Source: Clostridia bacterium (GTDB lineage: Bacteria > Bacillota_A > Clostridia > Christensenellales > Aristaeellaceae). Taken from it: a stretch of DNA of 42,050 bases. A program made the position numbers and the translations under genes. The stretch is from contig JAFUPT010000166.1 in assembly GCA_017481065.1 (NCBI GenBank), positions 1-42,050 of the forward strand, read 5' to 3'. Positions 6,084 to 15,479 of this stretch are shown in pieces. Positions within the stretch are counted from its first letter, which is position 1, and each line of letters opens with the position of its first letter. The notes beneath the pieces were generated by a model that saw nothing but the letters and a program-made list of their open reading frames with translations, did not search any database and was not told the DNA's origin.

Positions 6084-8768
6084 TCACCTCATCTTGAAGG
6101 CAAGGCCGCCGTCTGCAGTCCTGCGCAGCTGGTAGTTGCCGAATTCAACGTAGTTGGCAGCGAAGGAGGAAAATTTCTGTCCATTCAGCACCACATCCAC
6201 GCTGTCATGGTCGATGACCACTTCGCCCGTGGTGCCCTCTGCGCCTACATGTAGACCATCCGCAGCCACGCGTACATAATGCTGAAACTCTTCCTTCGAC
6301 ATCATGCCGCTGTCCTGCACCAGTACCCAGCGGATCGGCGTTGCAAAGTTGCCGCTCGAATCACTCTGCAGAATGATGCCTTCGATCACCAGATCGTAAT
6401 TCTCCATCGAAAGCGATACGCTGCCATCATCAACGGCAAGGTCGTACAGCAGGTTTCCGTTCTCGTCCAGATAGAAGTGCAGATCATACTTGCTGGCGTC
6501 CTCTGCCTGATAGGTTTCACCCGTGGATGGCTTTCGCCACGTATCGCCGGGTTTGATGCCTTCAGTGGGCATGTCTTCCTGCCGGAAGCTCTTATTTGCG
6601 CGTTCGGCGATCATGGTAATGGACTGGTCGCCAAAGATCTCCTTGGTGCGGAGCAGGTCGATGAAAGCTTCGCGGGCAAAAAGCTGATCCACATCGATGC
6701 GGGCTGCATCAATCTGGTTGATCAGCGCATAGGTTGCAAGCAGGTTGCCAGCGTTCAGGTTCGCGGCAGCGATGTTGGTTTCCAGGATCACCTTGCCGCC
6801 GCCGGTCTGGCCTGCATTGGCTTCGCCGCTGGAAACGGTGGTTCTGGTGGCCGTTACCGTGCCGTCCGGGTTTACGTCCATCAGGTAGTAATTCCCGTCC
6901 GAAGCCTTGATGCACAGTTCGCCGATGGCTGCACCCACCATTTGGGCATATTCCACGGCAAGGTTTTTGACGAATACCTGTCCGGCAACACCAAATTCCA
7001 GGTTCATGGCCTGTGCAACGAGGTGCTGGATGGTGGCCTTGTCAAAATCTGCCGTACCAGCAGACAGAACGGTGATTCGCGCCAGTTCTGCGGCGAGGGA
7101 ATCGGTGGTGATGTTGTCGGCATTGATGGTGCCGACCTTCAGGGCGATCATTTCAGCATAAGCAGCATAAAGCTCATCGGTGGTGAGCTTCTGCGCCACG
7201 ATTTCCTGAATGCGCGCTGTGAGCGCCGTGATGGCCTTTGCCGAAAGCAGTTCGATGGCAGCAGTGGTGATCTTCGCGTATTCGATGGACGCATCGCGCA
7301 ATGCAGCGCCGCCCAGCGAATTGTTCATGATCTTGATGCCTGAAACGCCGCCCGTGGGCAGGTTGAAGGAATAAACCGTCTGCTTTACATCCTGCAGTTT
7401 GCCAAGAGTTACAGATTCATACTGCTCGGTAAGGCAGTTCCATTTGTACCCGGTAACGCGAACTTTTGCTTTCAGGCCCAACATTTCATCGATGACGGTT
7501 ACGGTGTCATACAGGTGAACAGCCTGAAGGGACGCGAAATTCTCGTATTCGGCTGTATTCTGGAGCAGCACGAAGTCCACTTCCATGCCGTACTTCGGAA
7601 GATCCGCGCCGTTGGTGGAGAAATCCGCCTGCGCAAGGCGTTTGAGTTCATTACGGACTGCTGTATCGGAGTTGAAGCCATCCTTGCCCGTCTGCACATC
7701 GTATTCAACGCGTTTGGTACGAGGGAAGGGATATTCACTGATGTGAGGGCTATCCACATATGCCGTGCCGGACAGGCCGATGGGGTTGCCGTCCTTATTC
7801 TTGCCGACCGGGATAATGCGGGTAACAATATCTGAAATATCATTGGTCACTTCCACGCCGATCAGGTTCTTCCCGCGGCGAATGGTCACGCCACGGTCGC
7901 GGATCATGTCGGGCAGCAGGTATGCATCCCAGTTATCACGAATGAGCATCGCCTTGGCTTGCACCACAATGCCCTCATCCGGGTCCAGGTAGGCTTCAAT
8001 CGGGGTTTTATAGGAAAGGTCGGCAGTTATCTTGCCTGTGAGGTTTATGGCCTGAAAGTCCACCTCCGCCGTTTGGTGAAGAGAGGACTTAATCTTTGAC
8101 ATGACTGTTGCAAGGTCTACCTTGTTCGGTTCATACTTTGTATTGATCAGGTTCCCGGCTTCATCATAGAAGACGTGCATTGCCTTGGCGGTGACGGTGC
8201 CTGCTTCGCTGTCCTGTTCCACAGAATAGATGCGGAATAGCTGATCACGGCTCTGGCCGATCTGTACGGCACTGCCTGCAACGGGCTTGGCTGCTTCTAT
8301 GGTTTCGGTAACGGTTCGGCTGCGCTTCAGGTATCGGGTGGACATATAACCCACCTGTCCGCCTTTCACGGCGCATACCTTGATCCACGGGTCCACCGAA
8401 TCCTCAAGTTCAATGACTTCTCCGCCATTGCGCACGCTGCCCATCTTCTTGGAAAGCCTGTCGGGTTTCTGGCGGATGTGCTGGCCGTCCGTGGCTTTCC
8501 AGACCTGCCGGGTAACGGTAACGGCTTCGATCGTTTCAGGGGCCGCAGGGGCCTCGTACAGCGGCGATTCGCGCACGGGAGACGGAACCTTTACGATGCA
8601 TCCGTTCTGGATCTGCATCCAGCGGAGGGTATTGTCGATGGGGTGTACGAGTTCCAACTCATACTTGCCTGCCGCAACCTCTTCCACAGTGCATTCGAGA
8701 GGGAAGAGGATACCAAGGCCATTGGTGGTGAAATCATCCGCCAGAGGTGCGTATATACAAATGGGCAT
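6084..8768 (-). CDS. Tail-associated protein (Tal, prophage endopeptidase-tail type) with an SH3-like insert
   Basis: 894 residues from ATG 8768, which overlaps the Dit stop by one base (TAATG) and has GGAGG 8 bases upstream; an upstream in-frame start at 8783 is less likely. Residues 1-80 are the typical tail-hub opening (PLECTVEEVAAGKYELEL). Residues about 83-150 are an SH3-type domain (HIRQKPDRLSKKMGSVRNGGE), an insertion also seen in some Clostridia phages. About 165-430 is the tail-hub/endopeptidase-like core. From 480 on it is long helical, coiled-coil-like shaft (AITALTARIQEIVAQKLTTDEL), then a C-terminal beta domain. It forms the tail tip and helps DNA entry. Confidence 0.85.
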   Translation of the reverse strand: MPICIYAPLADDFTTNGLGILFPLECTVEEVAAGKYELELVHPIDNTLRWMQIQNGCIVKVPSPVRESPLYEAPAAPETIEAVTVTRQVWKATDGQHIRQKPDRLSKKMGSVRNGGEVIELEDSVDPWIKVCAVKGGQVGYMSTRYLKRSRTVTETIEAAKPVAGSAVQIGQSRDQLFRIYSVEQDSEAGTVTAKAMHVFYDEAGNLINTKYEPNKVDLATVMSKIKSSLHQTAEVDFQAINLTGKITADLSYKTPIEAYLDPDEGIVVQAKAMLIRDNWDAYLLPDMIRDRGVTIRRGKNLIGVEVTNDISDIVTRIIPVGKNKDGNPIGLSGTAYVDSPHISEYPFPRTKRVEYDVQTGKDGFNSDTAVRNELKRLAQADFSTNGADLPKYGMEVDFVLLQNTAEYENFASLQAVHLYDTVTVIDEMLGLKAKVRVTGYKWNCLTEQYESVTLGKLQDVKQTVYSFNLPTGGVSGIKIMNNSLGGAALRDASIEYAKITTAAIELLSAKAITALTARIQEIVAQKLTTDELYAAYAEMIALKVGTINADNITTDSLAAELARITVLSAGTADFDKATIQHLVAQAMNLEFGVAGQVFVKNLAVEYAQMVGAAIGELCIKASDGNYYLMDVNPDGTVTATRTTVSSGEANAGQTGGGKVILETNIAAANLNAGNLLATYALINQIDAARIDVDQLFAREAFIDLLRTKEIFGDQSITMIAERANKSFRQEDMPTEGIKPGDTWRKPSTGETYQAEDASKYDLHFYLDENGNLLYDLAVDDGSVSLSMENYDLVIEGIILQSDSSGNFATPIRWVLVQDSGMMSKEEFQHYVRVAADGLHVGAEGTTGEVVIDHDSVDVVLNGQKFSSFAANYVEFGNYQLRRTADGGLAFKMR

Positions 8769-9520
8769 TAGATATACCTCCATCTGGGCGTGATAATTAC
8801 TGCAGTAATGGTACCTGAAATGGCGTTGCCATCTTCATCCGTGCCGCCCGTCTGCCAAGTAATGGCATTATAGCCGGGTTGGATTTTAAACAGTTCGCCA
8901 TCCATGTATTCGTTTGCAAGCTGGTTGCCTTCGAGATTCAGTGCATCGCCGATTTCGCTGTCCACGATGATGCCACCACCCACAACGCCCCTGAAAAATA
9001 CGGTTTGCATGCCGATGGTGAGTGAAAAATCACCTCCGCCGCGAATCTCAATTCTGGGAAGGGCGGGAGCGGTGCCGGGGTTATCGAAGGTGTTCTCCGC
9101 AGATGTGAAAATGAGAGGCTCTGCTTCCGGGTGCAGCCTGCGGAAGGGCTGACAGGTCCATGTGATGGTGAAGCGTTGTCCGGATAGCCGTGCCTGAATG
9201 CTGGAACGGGAGTATTCCTTGTCCACACTGGCATCATAGACCATATTGGGTTCATCCGAGAAGCGCAGCGGGCCATCGCCCGTGAGCCATGCAAGGATGG
9301 AGGGCAGCTTCGTTTCATCGCGCACATCGCACTCCAGACGGACGGTAACGTCCTTATAGGTGGCATCCCCATACGCAAGAGAACCGTGGCGGCCAGCCAC
9401 GGTCTTGCGAGAGATGTTCCTTCCGGGGAGGGAGCGCACGGGCATCTGCTTGATCAGAATGCCCATTTCATCAGAGCGCAGCCCCTTGAATTCGAACCAC
9501 GCTTCGGTTAGTCTTTTCAT
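8768..9520 (-). CDS. Distal tail protein (Dit)
   Basis: 250 residues, start ATG 9520 overlapping the tape-measure stop (ATGA). The N-terminal half has Dit features (GILIKQMPVRSLPGRNISRK, then KDVTVRLECDV and WLTGDGPLRFSDEP), and the C-terminal half is a beta-sandwich galectin-like domain. The order tape measure, Dit, Tal is universal in siphoviruses of Gram-positive hosts. It forms the hub ring that links the tail tube to the tip. Confidence 0.88.
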   Translation of the reverse strand: MKRLTEAWFEFKGLRSDEMGILIKQMPVRSLPGRNISRKTVAGRHGSLAYGDATYKDVTVRLECDVRDETKLPSILAWLTGDGPLRFSDEPNMVYDASVDKEYSRSSIQARLSGQRFTITWTCQPFRRLHPEAEPLIFTSAENTFDNPGTAPALPRIEIRGGGDFSLTIGMQTVFFRGVVGGGIIVDSEIGDALNLEGNQLANEYMDGELFKIQPGYNAITWQTGGTDEDGNAISGTITAVIITPRWRYI

Positions 9521-12500
9521 TTACCCACCCCCATTGCAATAGTGCGATTATAACGGTTCTGTGCGGTTTGGTTGTCTGCTGCCATTACGCGGCCCAGCTC
9601 TTTGCCGTTGACGTAGAGATTCACGCTGCGGTCGGACTGCTCGTTTGCCATGACGATATCCTGCGTGAGCGTAGGCATGGATACGCGCATGGATTGGGAG
9701 AGCGTTGCAGAGGTTGCAATATTGCCTGTAAGCTGTTTTGCAACCGCTGCTGCACGGCCCATGCTATCGCGCAGGCCGATGGTATAGCCTTCACCAAAGT
9801 CATGGCCAAGGCCGATTGCAACCTTTGAAGGGGATGCGGAATTCTGACCTGCAGCAGCACCCTTTGCAGCCTGCGATGCGATATTGTAGGCTGCATTATA
9901 GGCTTTGGATGCCCACGATGCAATGCCGGAAACATAGCCGCTGCCGAAGTCACCGCCCAGGCCTTTGCCTGTGCTCTTGGAATTTGCACCGCCATCCGCA
10001 GCGCTGTCCATCAATGTGGCACCTGCTGCGTTGGCGGACGGCGCAGCGCTTGCAGCAGCGTTGGTGTACATATTGGAGAACAGTGCCGAAAGCTGGCCTT
10101 CTGCCGTGGCAGAATCAAACACGGTGCTACCAAGCACGCCATCATTCAGCATTTTCCCATATGCTGCCTGAAGCTGGGTACTATCCAAGCCTTCAAGTGC
10201 GCCCTGTGTTTCAGATAGCAAATCAGCCGACCAGCCTTCAAGTGCGCCGCGCACTTCATCAATGGTTTTCGACTTGAGAACATCGGGGGAAATACCCATG
10301 TGTTCCGCCAGCGCTGCGGTGAAATCTTCGCCAAGCTGATCGCCGAGTTCCATGCTGCCAAACTGCGTGGAGAGTTCTGCGCTCAAGCTTTGAAGCGCAT
10401 TTGAGAGATCGGTTTTCGCTGCAACCTCGCGAAGCGCTTCATCAACGCCTTCGGCTTCAGCGATGCCGCCGAAGATTTCACGCAGAGCGTTTTCATATGC
10501 GGTGCGGGCCGCTTCCTTTGCGCCGTTGAGTTCTTGTTCTCTGAGTGCTATGGATGCATCATAACCATCTTCGCCTTCCTTGGAAATCTTTCCGCTGGCA
10601 AGGTCGGCATTAAGCTGCTGCACGGCGGCATCATATGCATCCTGTGCGGACTGTTCATCGATTTTAAATTCGGTATATTTGAGGTTTACGGCCTGCTCGA
10701 TGGTGGCTGCATCCGCCTTTGCGCCGCTGCGCACAACCTGAAAAGCATTCTCCGCAGCACTTCTGGCCTTTTCATTCAGCCTGTCAATTTCCTGCTCAAT
10801 GCCAAGAAGCTGACGCTCAATTTCGGCGAATTCCGCCATCTTAGACTGAACGATAGATGTGGGTGCATTCGCCATTTCCGTGACCAGGCTGCGCATGCCT
10901 TCGTCCATTTCGGTAATGCTGGCCTTGGTGGTGTTGTACCACTCATCGAGAACAGCTTTCTTTTCCTCATAGTCGGATGCCGTCACATCCAGTTCGCCAA
11001 GCTTTGCCTGGTATGCGGTTTCAAGCTCAGTAAGCAGTCCGCCGATATAGGATTCGATCTGACTTTTGAGGGATTCAACTGTCTGCGTATCATCCGGCTT
11101 GCCGTCCGTGAGCTTGTCGTAGATTTCCTCCATGATATTCGGAGTTCCATCTACAACACGCCCGGTCATTTCATCATACAGCCCGGTGATTTCGCTGATA
11201 TCACTTTCGGAAAGTCCTGCGCTTTTCAGGGATGCTCGGAGGGCAATTCTACTGCCATTTGCCTGCGCAAACCATTTGGTTACAGTTTCACCGGGCACGG
11301 TGATATCAAGCTGTGAAATGGCATCCTTGATTACCTTGCCTGCACCGGAAACCGATTCAGCAATGGGTGCAGCTTCGGATTCGGTAAGGCCGAAGGACAT
11401 CAGCTTTGCCTTGATATCCTCATAGTCATCGCCAATCATGGATTCGATTTCGGTTTTCTGCGCATCCGTCAGAAGATCGGTTTGCAGTGCGCCGCGAATC
11501 TCCGAATATGCATCCTGAATGGTTTCCTTGACATCAGTGAGGTTTGTGTCGATTTTGAAGTTGAACTTTGCAATCTGTTCATCCTCTACCCAGGTACCCG
11601 CAACCATCGTTTGGCCATGATGGATGGCCTGAACCATGCCGCCAATCACACTGTCCACCATGCCTTCGAAGCCGCGCAGAGATGCGGTCATCAGGCCAGC
11701 AAAGCCTTCAACAACAATGGGCACAAGTTCGGGCAACATGCCAACCAGATCGAAAATCACCTGGTTTGCCACCTCAAAGAGTGCCTGCGTGATCTGAGGT
11801 GTTACCGTTGCGCCCCTGCGCAATGAGCTGGGCAGTGCACGCATAAGCTGGGATGCGCCCTTGGGCAGCCAGCGGGAAAGGCCCTCGATGCCCTTCTGGA
11901 GTTCGCCCGCCATCATGCCCAGCAGATCGGGGATCATGTCGGTTGCGGTATCCACAAGGCCCTGATAGCCGCCTGCGTCAAATGCGCTCTGAAGCTCTGC
12001 CACAAGGTTATTGGCAAAGGGGAGAAGCTGGTCGCGCAGGCCATCGGAAACGCCCTGAGTAAGGCTTCCGAGAAGCTGATCGGCGTTATCCTTCAGGGTG
12101 GAAAGCTGGCCGTTGAGGGTCTGGCTCTGCTTTTCCATGCTCTGGTAGAACCTGCCGCCTTCACTGGTGGCATGGCGCATGGATTCGGTGATTTCATCCA
12201 CCGAAATCTTGCCCTTGGAAATGCGGTCGTACAGGGAAGCCATGCTTTCACCCGTGCGCTCGGAGATTTCCTGCAAGGGGTTGAATCCGCCGTTGATCAT
12301 CTGTTTGATGTCAACGAGGTTGACCTTGCCAGCGGACGCCATCTGCGCATAGCCCAGCGCGATGGAGTTCATAGCGTTCACATTGCCCTGCGCCACATCG
12401 CCCAGCATCTTCATACGGTCGAGTGCTTCATCAGCCGTGAAGCCGTACTGCATGAGAAGCTGCGTAGTGGATGCAAGGTCCTTCATTTCGAATGGGGTTT

Positions 12501-12780
12501 CAGCGCCCATCGTGCGCAGCCGTTCAGTGACCTCCACGGCCTTTTCCGCGCTGCCCGTCATAACCTCGAAGGAGGTTTTAAGCTGCTCAATGGTAGCATT
12601 GTAGCCGATACCCTTTTCAGCTACGCTTGCGAAGGTTTTTACAGCCTGAGTTGCGAGATCGATTCCGGCTTTTACATCAGCAAGGCCCGCTTTGGCGGTG
12701 TTGCCTATATTTTTTAGCTTTTTCTCAAGATCGCTTGCATCACCGTCAATGCGAATCTTTACGCTGTTCCCTTTCGCCAT
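9517..12780 (-). CDS. Tape measure protein
   Basis: 1087 residues, by far the longest gene, just upstream of Dit. Residues about 70-270 form the tape-measure N-terminal domain (ATIEQLKTSFEVMTGSAEKA, GGFNPLQEISERTGESMASL). The middle is long, charged helix and coiled coil (600-830). The end holds Gly/Ala/Ser-rich segments with repeated GLGxDFGxGY motifs (about 965-1030). It sets tail length and is ejected with DNA. No lysozyme or peptidase domain is visible in it. Confidence 0.95.
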   Translation of the reverse strand: MAKGNSVKIRIDGDASDLEKKLKNIGNTAKAGLADVKAGIDLATQAVKTFASVAEKGIGYNATIEQLKTSFEVMTGSAEKAVEVTERLRTMGAETPFEMKDLASTTQLLMQYGFTADEALDRMKMLGDVAQGNVNAMNSIALGYAQMASAGKVNLVDIKQMINGGFNPLQEISERTGESMASLYDRISKGKISVDEITESMRHATSEGGRFYQSMEKQSQTLNGQLSTLKDNADQLLGSLTQGVSDGLRDQLLPFANNLVAELQSAFDAGGYQGLVDTATDMIPDLLGMMAGELQKGIEGLSRWLPKGASQLMRALPSSLRRGATVTPQITQALFEVANQVIFDLVGMLPELVPIVVEGFAGLMTASLRGFEGMVDSVIGGMVQAIHHGQTMVAGTWVEDEQIAKFNFKIDTNLTDVKETIQDAYSEIRGALQTDLLTDAQKTEIESMIGDDYEDIKAKLMSFGLTESEAAPIAESVSGAGKVIKDAISQLDITVPGETVTKWFAQANGSRIALRASLKSAGLSESDISEITGLYDEMTGRVVDGTPNIMEEIYDKLTDGKPDDTQTVESLKSQIESYIGGLLTELETAYQAKLGELDVTASDYEEKKAVLDEWYNTTKASITEMDEGMRSLVTEMANAPTSIVQSKMAEFAEIERQLLGIEQEIDRLNEKARSAAENAFQVVRSGAKADAATIEQAVNLKYTEFKIDEQSAQDAYDAAVQQLNADLASGKISKEGEDGYDASIALREQELNGAKEAARTAYENALREIFGGIAEAEGVDEALREVAAKTDLSNALQSLSAELSTQFGSMELGDQLGEDFTAALAEHMGISPDVLKSKTIDEVRGALEGWSADLLSETQGALEGLDSTQLQAAYGKMLNDGVLGSTVFDSATAEGQLSALFSNMYTNAAASAAPSANAAGATLMDSAADGGANSKSTGKGLGGDFGSGYVSGIASWASKAYNAAYNIASQAAKGAAAGQNSASPSKVAIGLGHDFGEGYTIGLRDSMGRAAAVAKQLTGNIATSATLSQSMRVSMPTLTQDIVMANEQSDRSVNLYVNGKELGRVMAADNQTAQNRYNRTIAMGVGK

Positions 12781-12796
12781 ATCAAAATCACCTCAC

Positions 12797-13393
12797 TCAG
12801 GCGTTATAGAATAGTTCATTAAAGATATCGGACACGGCCTCATCCTCCGCAGTGTTTTCCACCGGGAGCGCAAAGCGCTGGGCCTGCCGCTTGAGTTCAT
12901 TGTCTTTGCCGTCATACCCACGGATTTCCATAAGCCGCAGGATGTAATGATCGCCGCACAGCGCCCGGAAATACAGCATGAATTCCCAGAAATGGAAGGC
13001 TTCTTTGCGGCGGTAGGAGAGATCGATGCCAAACTGGTTCATGATCGCGATGATGATGTAGTTGATATCCCAGTCCAGTGAGTAGGTTTGCACACGGTTG
13101 CCGCTGCCTTCGCCGATGGGCGGTTCAGGATATCCGCGGGCAAAATCCGTGATGGCTTCCAGAACGGCTGCAACGGGTTCCTTGATGACCTTTCCGAAGA
13201 CCGCTTCCTCGATACGGGCAATGGTTTCGGCGTTATGCAGCGCGTGTTCCGGGGTTTGGGGCGTGGGGATCAGGTTGCGCAGATCATGCAGCACACCGAT
13301 CCACGCCCGAAAGTCGGTGTTGATGCTGTAAGAATTGCCCCCGACCGTGAGTGCAGTCGGGGGCGCGTCCTGCGCCAGATTCGGGCGCATCAT
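12797..13393 (-). CDS. Gp15-family tail assembly protein
   Basis: 198 residues, starting at tandem ATG codons 4 bases after the tail-tube stop with no clear RBS, so probably coupled. The sequence (DFRAWIGVLHDL, RRKEAFHFWEFMLYFRALCG) fits the phage Gp15 family that sits between the major tail protein and the tape measure and acts as a tail assembly chaperone. A separate gpG-like chaperone and a frameshift partner are not seen between it and the tail tube gene. Confidence 0.8.
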   Translation of the reverse strand: MMRPNLAQDAPPTALTVGGNSYSINTDFRAWIGVLHDLRNLIPTPQTPEHALHNAETIARIEEAVFGKVIKEPVAAVLEAITDFARGYPEPPIGEGSGNRVQTYSLDWDINYIIIAIMNQFGIDLSYRRKEAFHFWEFMLYFRALCGDHYILRLMEIRGYDGKDNELKRQAQRFALPVENTAEDEAVSDIFNELFYNA

Positions 13394-13396
13394 AGG

Positions 13397-13921
13397 TTAA
13401 GCAGCAGCCGGGGTGAATACGGGCACGCCATCGGCCACGGATACGGTGCCGCGGTCATAGGTGCCGCCCAGCTTCAGGGTGAAGGTGATCTTGCCTTCAA
13501 CGGTATTGAAGTTGGAGAGCAGCAGGCGGTTATCCTTGATCTGCCATGCCTTGATATCGCCAGTCAGCTTGCCATCGGAGCCAAGCTCAGGCGGGAACAG
13601 CAGCAGAACGGGAACGCGCAGGGCATCGCCAACCTGAAGGTCATAGACCAGTTCCTCAATGTAGTCATAGATGGGATCGCCGCGGTACAGCGCGATTTCC
13701 TGCGGAAGTTCGGGCTGGTAGCCGGAGATTTCCTCGATGGCGGTTTCGTAGGCGATGTAGTCCTCAGTGGTGGACTGGGGATTGAAGGACAGGTCGAAGA
13801 TGGTGGACTTGGCTACACGGTTCCATACAGGAACCCAGGAGCCGGAGGTCAGGGTCTTGGAAGTATCCAGATAAAGCGCAACCTTATCCTTGGTGATTTT
13901 TGCGGTTCTGACTTCAGCCAT
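13397..13921 (-). CDS. Major tail (tube) protein
   Basis: 174 residues, ATG 13921 after GAAAGGATG. The compact beta-rich sequence (KITKDKVALYLDTSK, AIEEISGYQPELPQEIALYRG, GKITFTLKLGGTYDRGTV) and its place between the tail terminator-type gene and Gp15 fit the tail tube subunit. No Ig-like extra domain is fused at the C-terminus, which ends at PVFTPAAA. Confidence 0.85.
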   Translation of the reverse strand: MAEVRTAKITKDKVALYLDTSKTLTSGSWVPVWNRVAKSTIFDLSFNPQSTTEDYIAYETAIEEISGYQPELPQEIALYRGDPIYDYIEELVYDLQVGDALRVPVLLLFPPELGSDGKLTGDIKAWQIKDNRLLLSNFNTVEGKITFTLKLGGTYDRGTVSVADGVPVFTPAAA

Positions 13922-13927
13922 GATTTA

Positions 13928-14359
13928 TCATCCTTTCGATTTGGTATAGTCGAGTGCAAAGGGGATCATGTAACGAGCAGTGTTTTCGTTTTGTGCGGTG
14001 ACAAAGCCCGCGTATTCATCCAGCAGCACAACGGATTCAACGATGCAGCCATTGGGCAGCGCCGGAAGATTGCCCGCGTCATTCTGCTGTTCCACCCAGG
14101 CGGCAATCGCCTGCGCATCCTCCAGCATGTCCACGTTGCCGGGATCATTCTTTGTGAAGGAGATGGGGCAAAAGCGGGAAAGTTCGAAGGCATATCGCCT
14201 GCGCTGGCTGCCATCGATGTATTCCTCCAGCACGGAATCGCCCGCGGTGGTGATCACCGTATCGGCGTTTTTCGCGGTGGAGAAATTGAAAAAGAGCTTG
14301 GTAATGGCGGAACACTGCAAAAACCATTCCCAGAGCGCAGCATGGATAGAATCAATCAA
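13928..14359 (-). CDS. Tail terminator / minor capsid 3-type protein
   Basis: 143 residues, overlapping the upstream gene by 8 bases. Position (last connector gene before the tail tube), size and features such as ALWEWFLQCSAI and YAFELSRFCPISF match the minor capsid protein 3-type proteins of Bacillota siphoviruses, which probably cap the tail tube at the head side. Confidence 0.7.
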   Translation of the reverse strand: MIDSIHAALWEWFLQCSAITKLFFNFSTAKNADTVITTAGDSVLEEYIDGSQRRRYAFELSRFCPISFTKNDPGNVDMLEDAQAIAAWVEQQNDAGNLPALPNGCIVESVVLLDEYAGFVTAQNENTARYMIPFALDYTKSKG

Positions 14360-14711
14360 GTTTTAGCCTCCCGGAATCAATGTAGGCTTGCAGAGAGGAT
14401 GCAAGGCGCGGAAGCTGCGTAGGCGCTGCCGCCTGATCCCACTTTGCAGAAGCCTTCGGGTGCATGTCCCTGCGGAAATTAAACCCGGTACCGTTGTACT
14501 GGTACCGGGCATAGGGAACGGTGTGTTCAATTTCCTTGGGACGGATGGAGACGGTATCCTTCAGAGTGCCCGTCTGCATGGGCACATACGGCTCATACAG
14601 CCTGTGCCATTCAGATGCGGCATACGTCCAGAACGCCGGATCATTTTCTGCCTTGGAGGTGATGCCGTGCACATCCACACTCACATCTCCAACGGAAAGT
14701 GTGATCTTCAC
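14352..14711 (-). CDS. Minor capsid 2-type head-tail joining protein
   Basis: 119 residues from a GTG start at 14711, with GGAG at a somewhat long distance. The segment EPYVPMQTGTLKDTVSI and the aromatic motif VPYARYQYNGTGFNF are typical of the HK97 gp10-like/minor capsid 2 family. It would join the connector to the tail. Confidence 0.78.
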   Translation of the reverse strand: MKITLSVGDVSVDVHGITSKAENDPAFWTYAASEWHRLYEPYVPMQTGTLKDTVSIRPKEIEHTVPYARYQYNGTGFNFRRDMHPKASAKWDQAAAPTQLPRLASSLQAYIDSGRLKLD

Positions 14712-14717
14712 GGTGCA

Positions 14718-15071
14718 TCACTCTCCAACAGCAGCATAATGGGGAAGGGGAACGCCTATGGAATGATCCGCGCAAGATTGCACCCGGAATGCCCGGTAGC
14801 CTTCGCTGCGCAGCTTTTCCATAAGCCGCACCAATTCGATATCGCTTGCGGCTTCTTCCTCTACTACGCCCAGCACCAGCAGATCACCGGGGGCGGGCCT
14901 TGTGTACTGGGGAAGAATGCGGCAGGTTGTGCGCTCCGTGATGATGGTAGCGCCATCCTGCAAGCTTCTCTCATTGGTGCTTTTCCATGAGCAGTTGACG
15001 AGGATATGCCGGGTGTAGCCGGGGTTCGCTGCATGGTAGAGGGTTACGATGTGGGAACCGAAGGGGATCAT
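14718..15071 (-). CDS. Minor capsid 1-type connector protein
   Basis: 117 residues from ATG 15071, which overlaps the previous stop (ATGA); a longer frame to 15110 is not needed. The sequence MIPFGSHIVTLYHA and a beta-rich middle (TTCRILPQYTRPAPGDLLVLG) fit the small head-closure proteins of this gene order, between the adaptor at 15068-15460 and the minor capsid 2-type protein. Confidence 0.72.
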   Translation of the reverse strand: MIPFGSHIVTLYHAANPGYTRHILVNCSWKSTNERSLQDGATIITERTTCRILPQYTRPAPGDLLVLGVVEEEAASDIELVRLMEKLRSEGYRAFRVQSCADHSIGVPLPHYAAVGE

Positions 15072-15460
15072 ACCATTCTCACCCCCGCATACAGCAGCGG
15101 AACACCGCAAGCCGTAGTTTCATTCACAAGCCAGGAGCGCACAATTGCGCCATAACGTGCCGCAGACGCTCTCGCGCCGCCGCTGCCGCTGCTTGATACG
15201 AAGGAAACGCTCACGCCATCGTTGCTCATGGAGGCAATTTCGCGGCCTGCCGCCATTGCTCCGGTGGATTCTTCGCCGGAAACTGCATTGATCATGTCGA
15301 ACATGCAGAATTTGACGGAATCGCGTACCGGGGATTCATTTTGAAGTCTGCCGAAGGTAATACGGTCGAGGTGAGCACGGGCTTTCGCCTCAAGACGGGG
15401 AAAGGCGCTCTCAAGAGCGCCCCCGCCCATGCCCACGTATTCCTCATAGGTCAGATACAT
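15068..15460 (-). CDS. Head-tail connector (adaptor) protein
   Basis: 130 residues, first gene after the capsid gene. The helical start (YLTYEEYVGMGGGALESAFP, then LEAKARAHLDRITFGR) is the pattern of gp6-like adaptors that dock under the portal. It is followed by an ATGA-coupled connector gene. Confidence 0.78.
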   Translation of the reverse strand: MYLTYEEYVGMGGGALESAFPRLEAKARAHLDRITFGRLQNESPVRDSVKFCMFDMINAVSGEESTGAMAAGREIASMSNDGVSVSFVSSSGSGGARASAARYGAIVRSWLVNETTACGVPLLYAGVRMV

Positions 15461-15479
15461 GGGCAGTCACCTGCCCGGA

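Noticed and set aside
6279..7343. A 354-codon plus-strand open frame opposite the tail-associated protein gene
   Set aside because: Same reason: a shadow of a real minus-strand gene, without start signals or protein features.
13088..14422. A 444-codon plus-strand open frame opposite the tail genes
   Set aside because: It is antisense to three well-supported tail genes, has no RBS or recognisable motif, and similar long antisense frames occur across the structural region because of codon bias.
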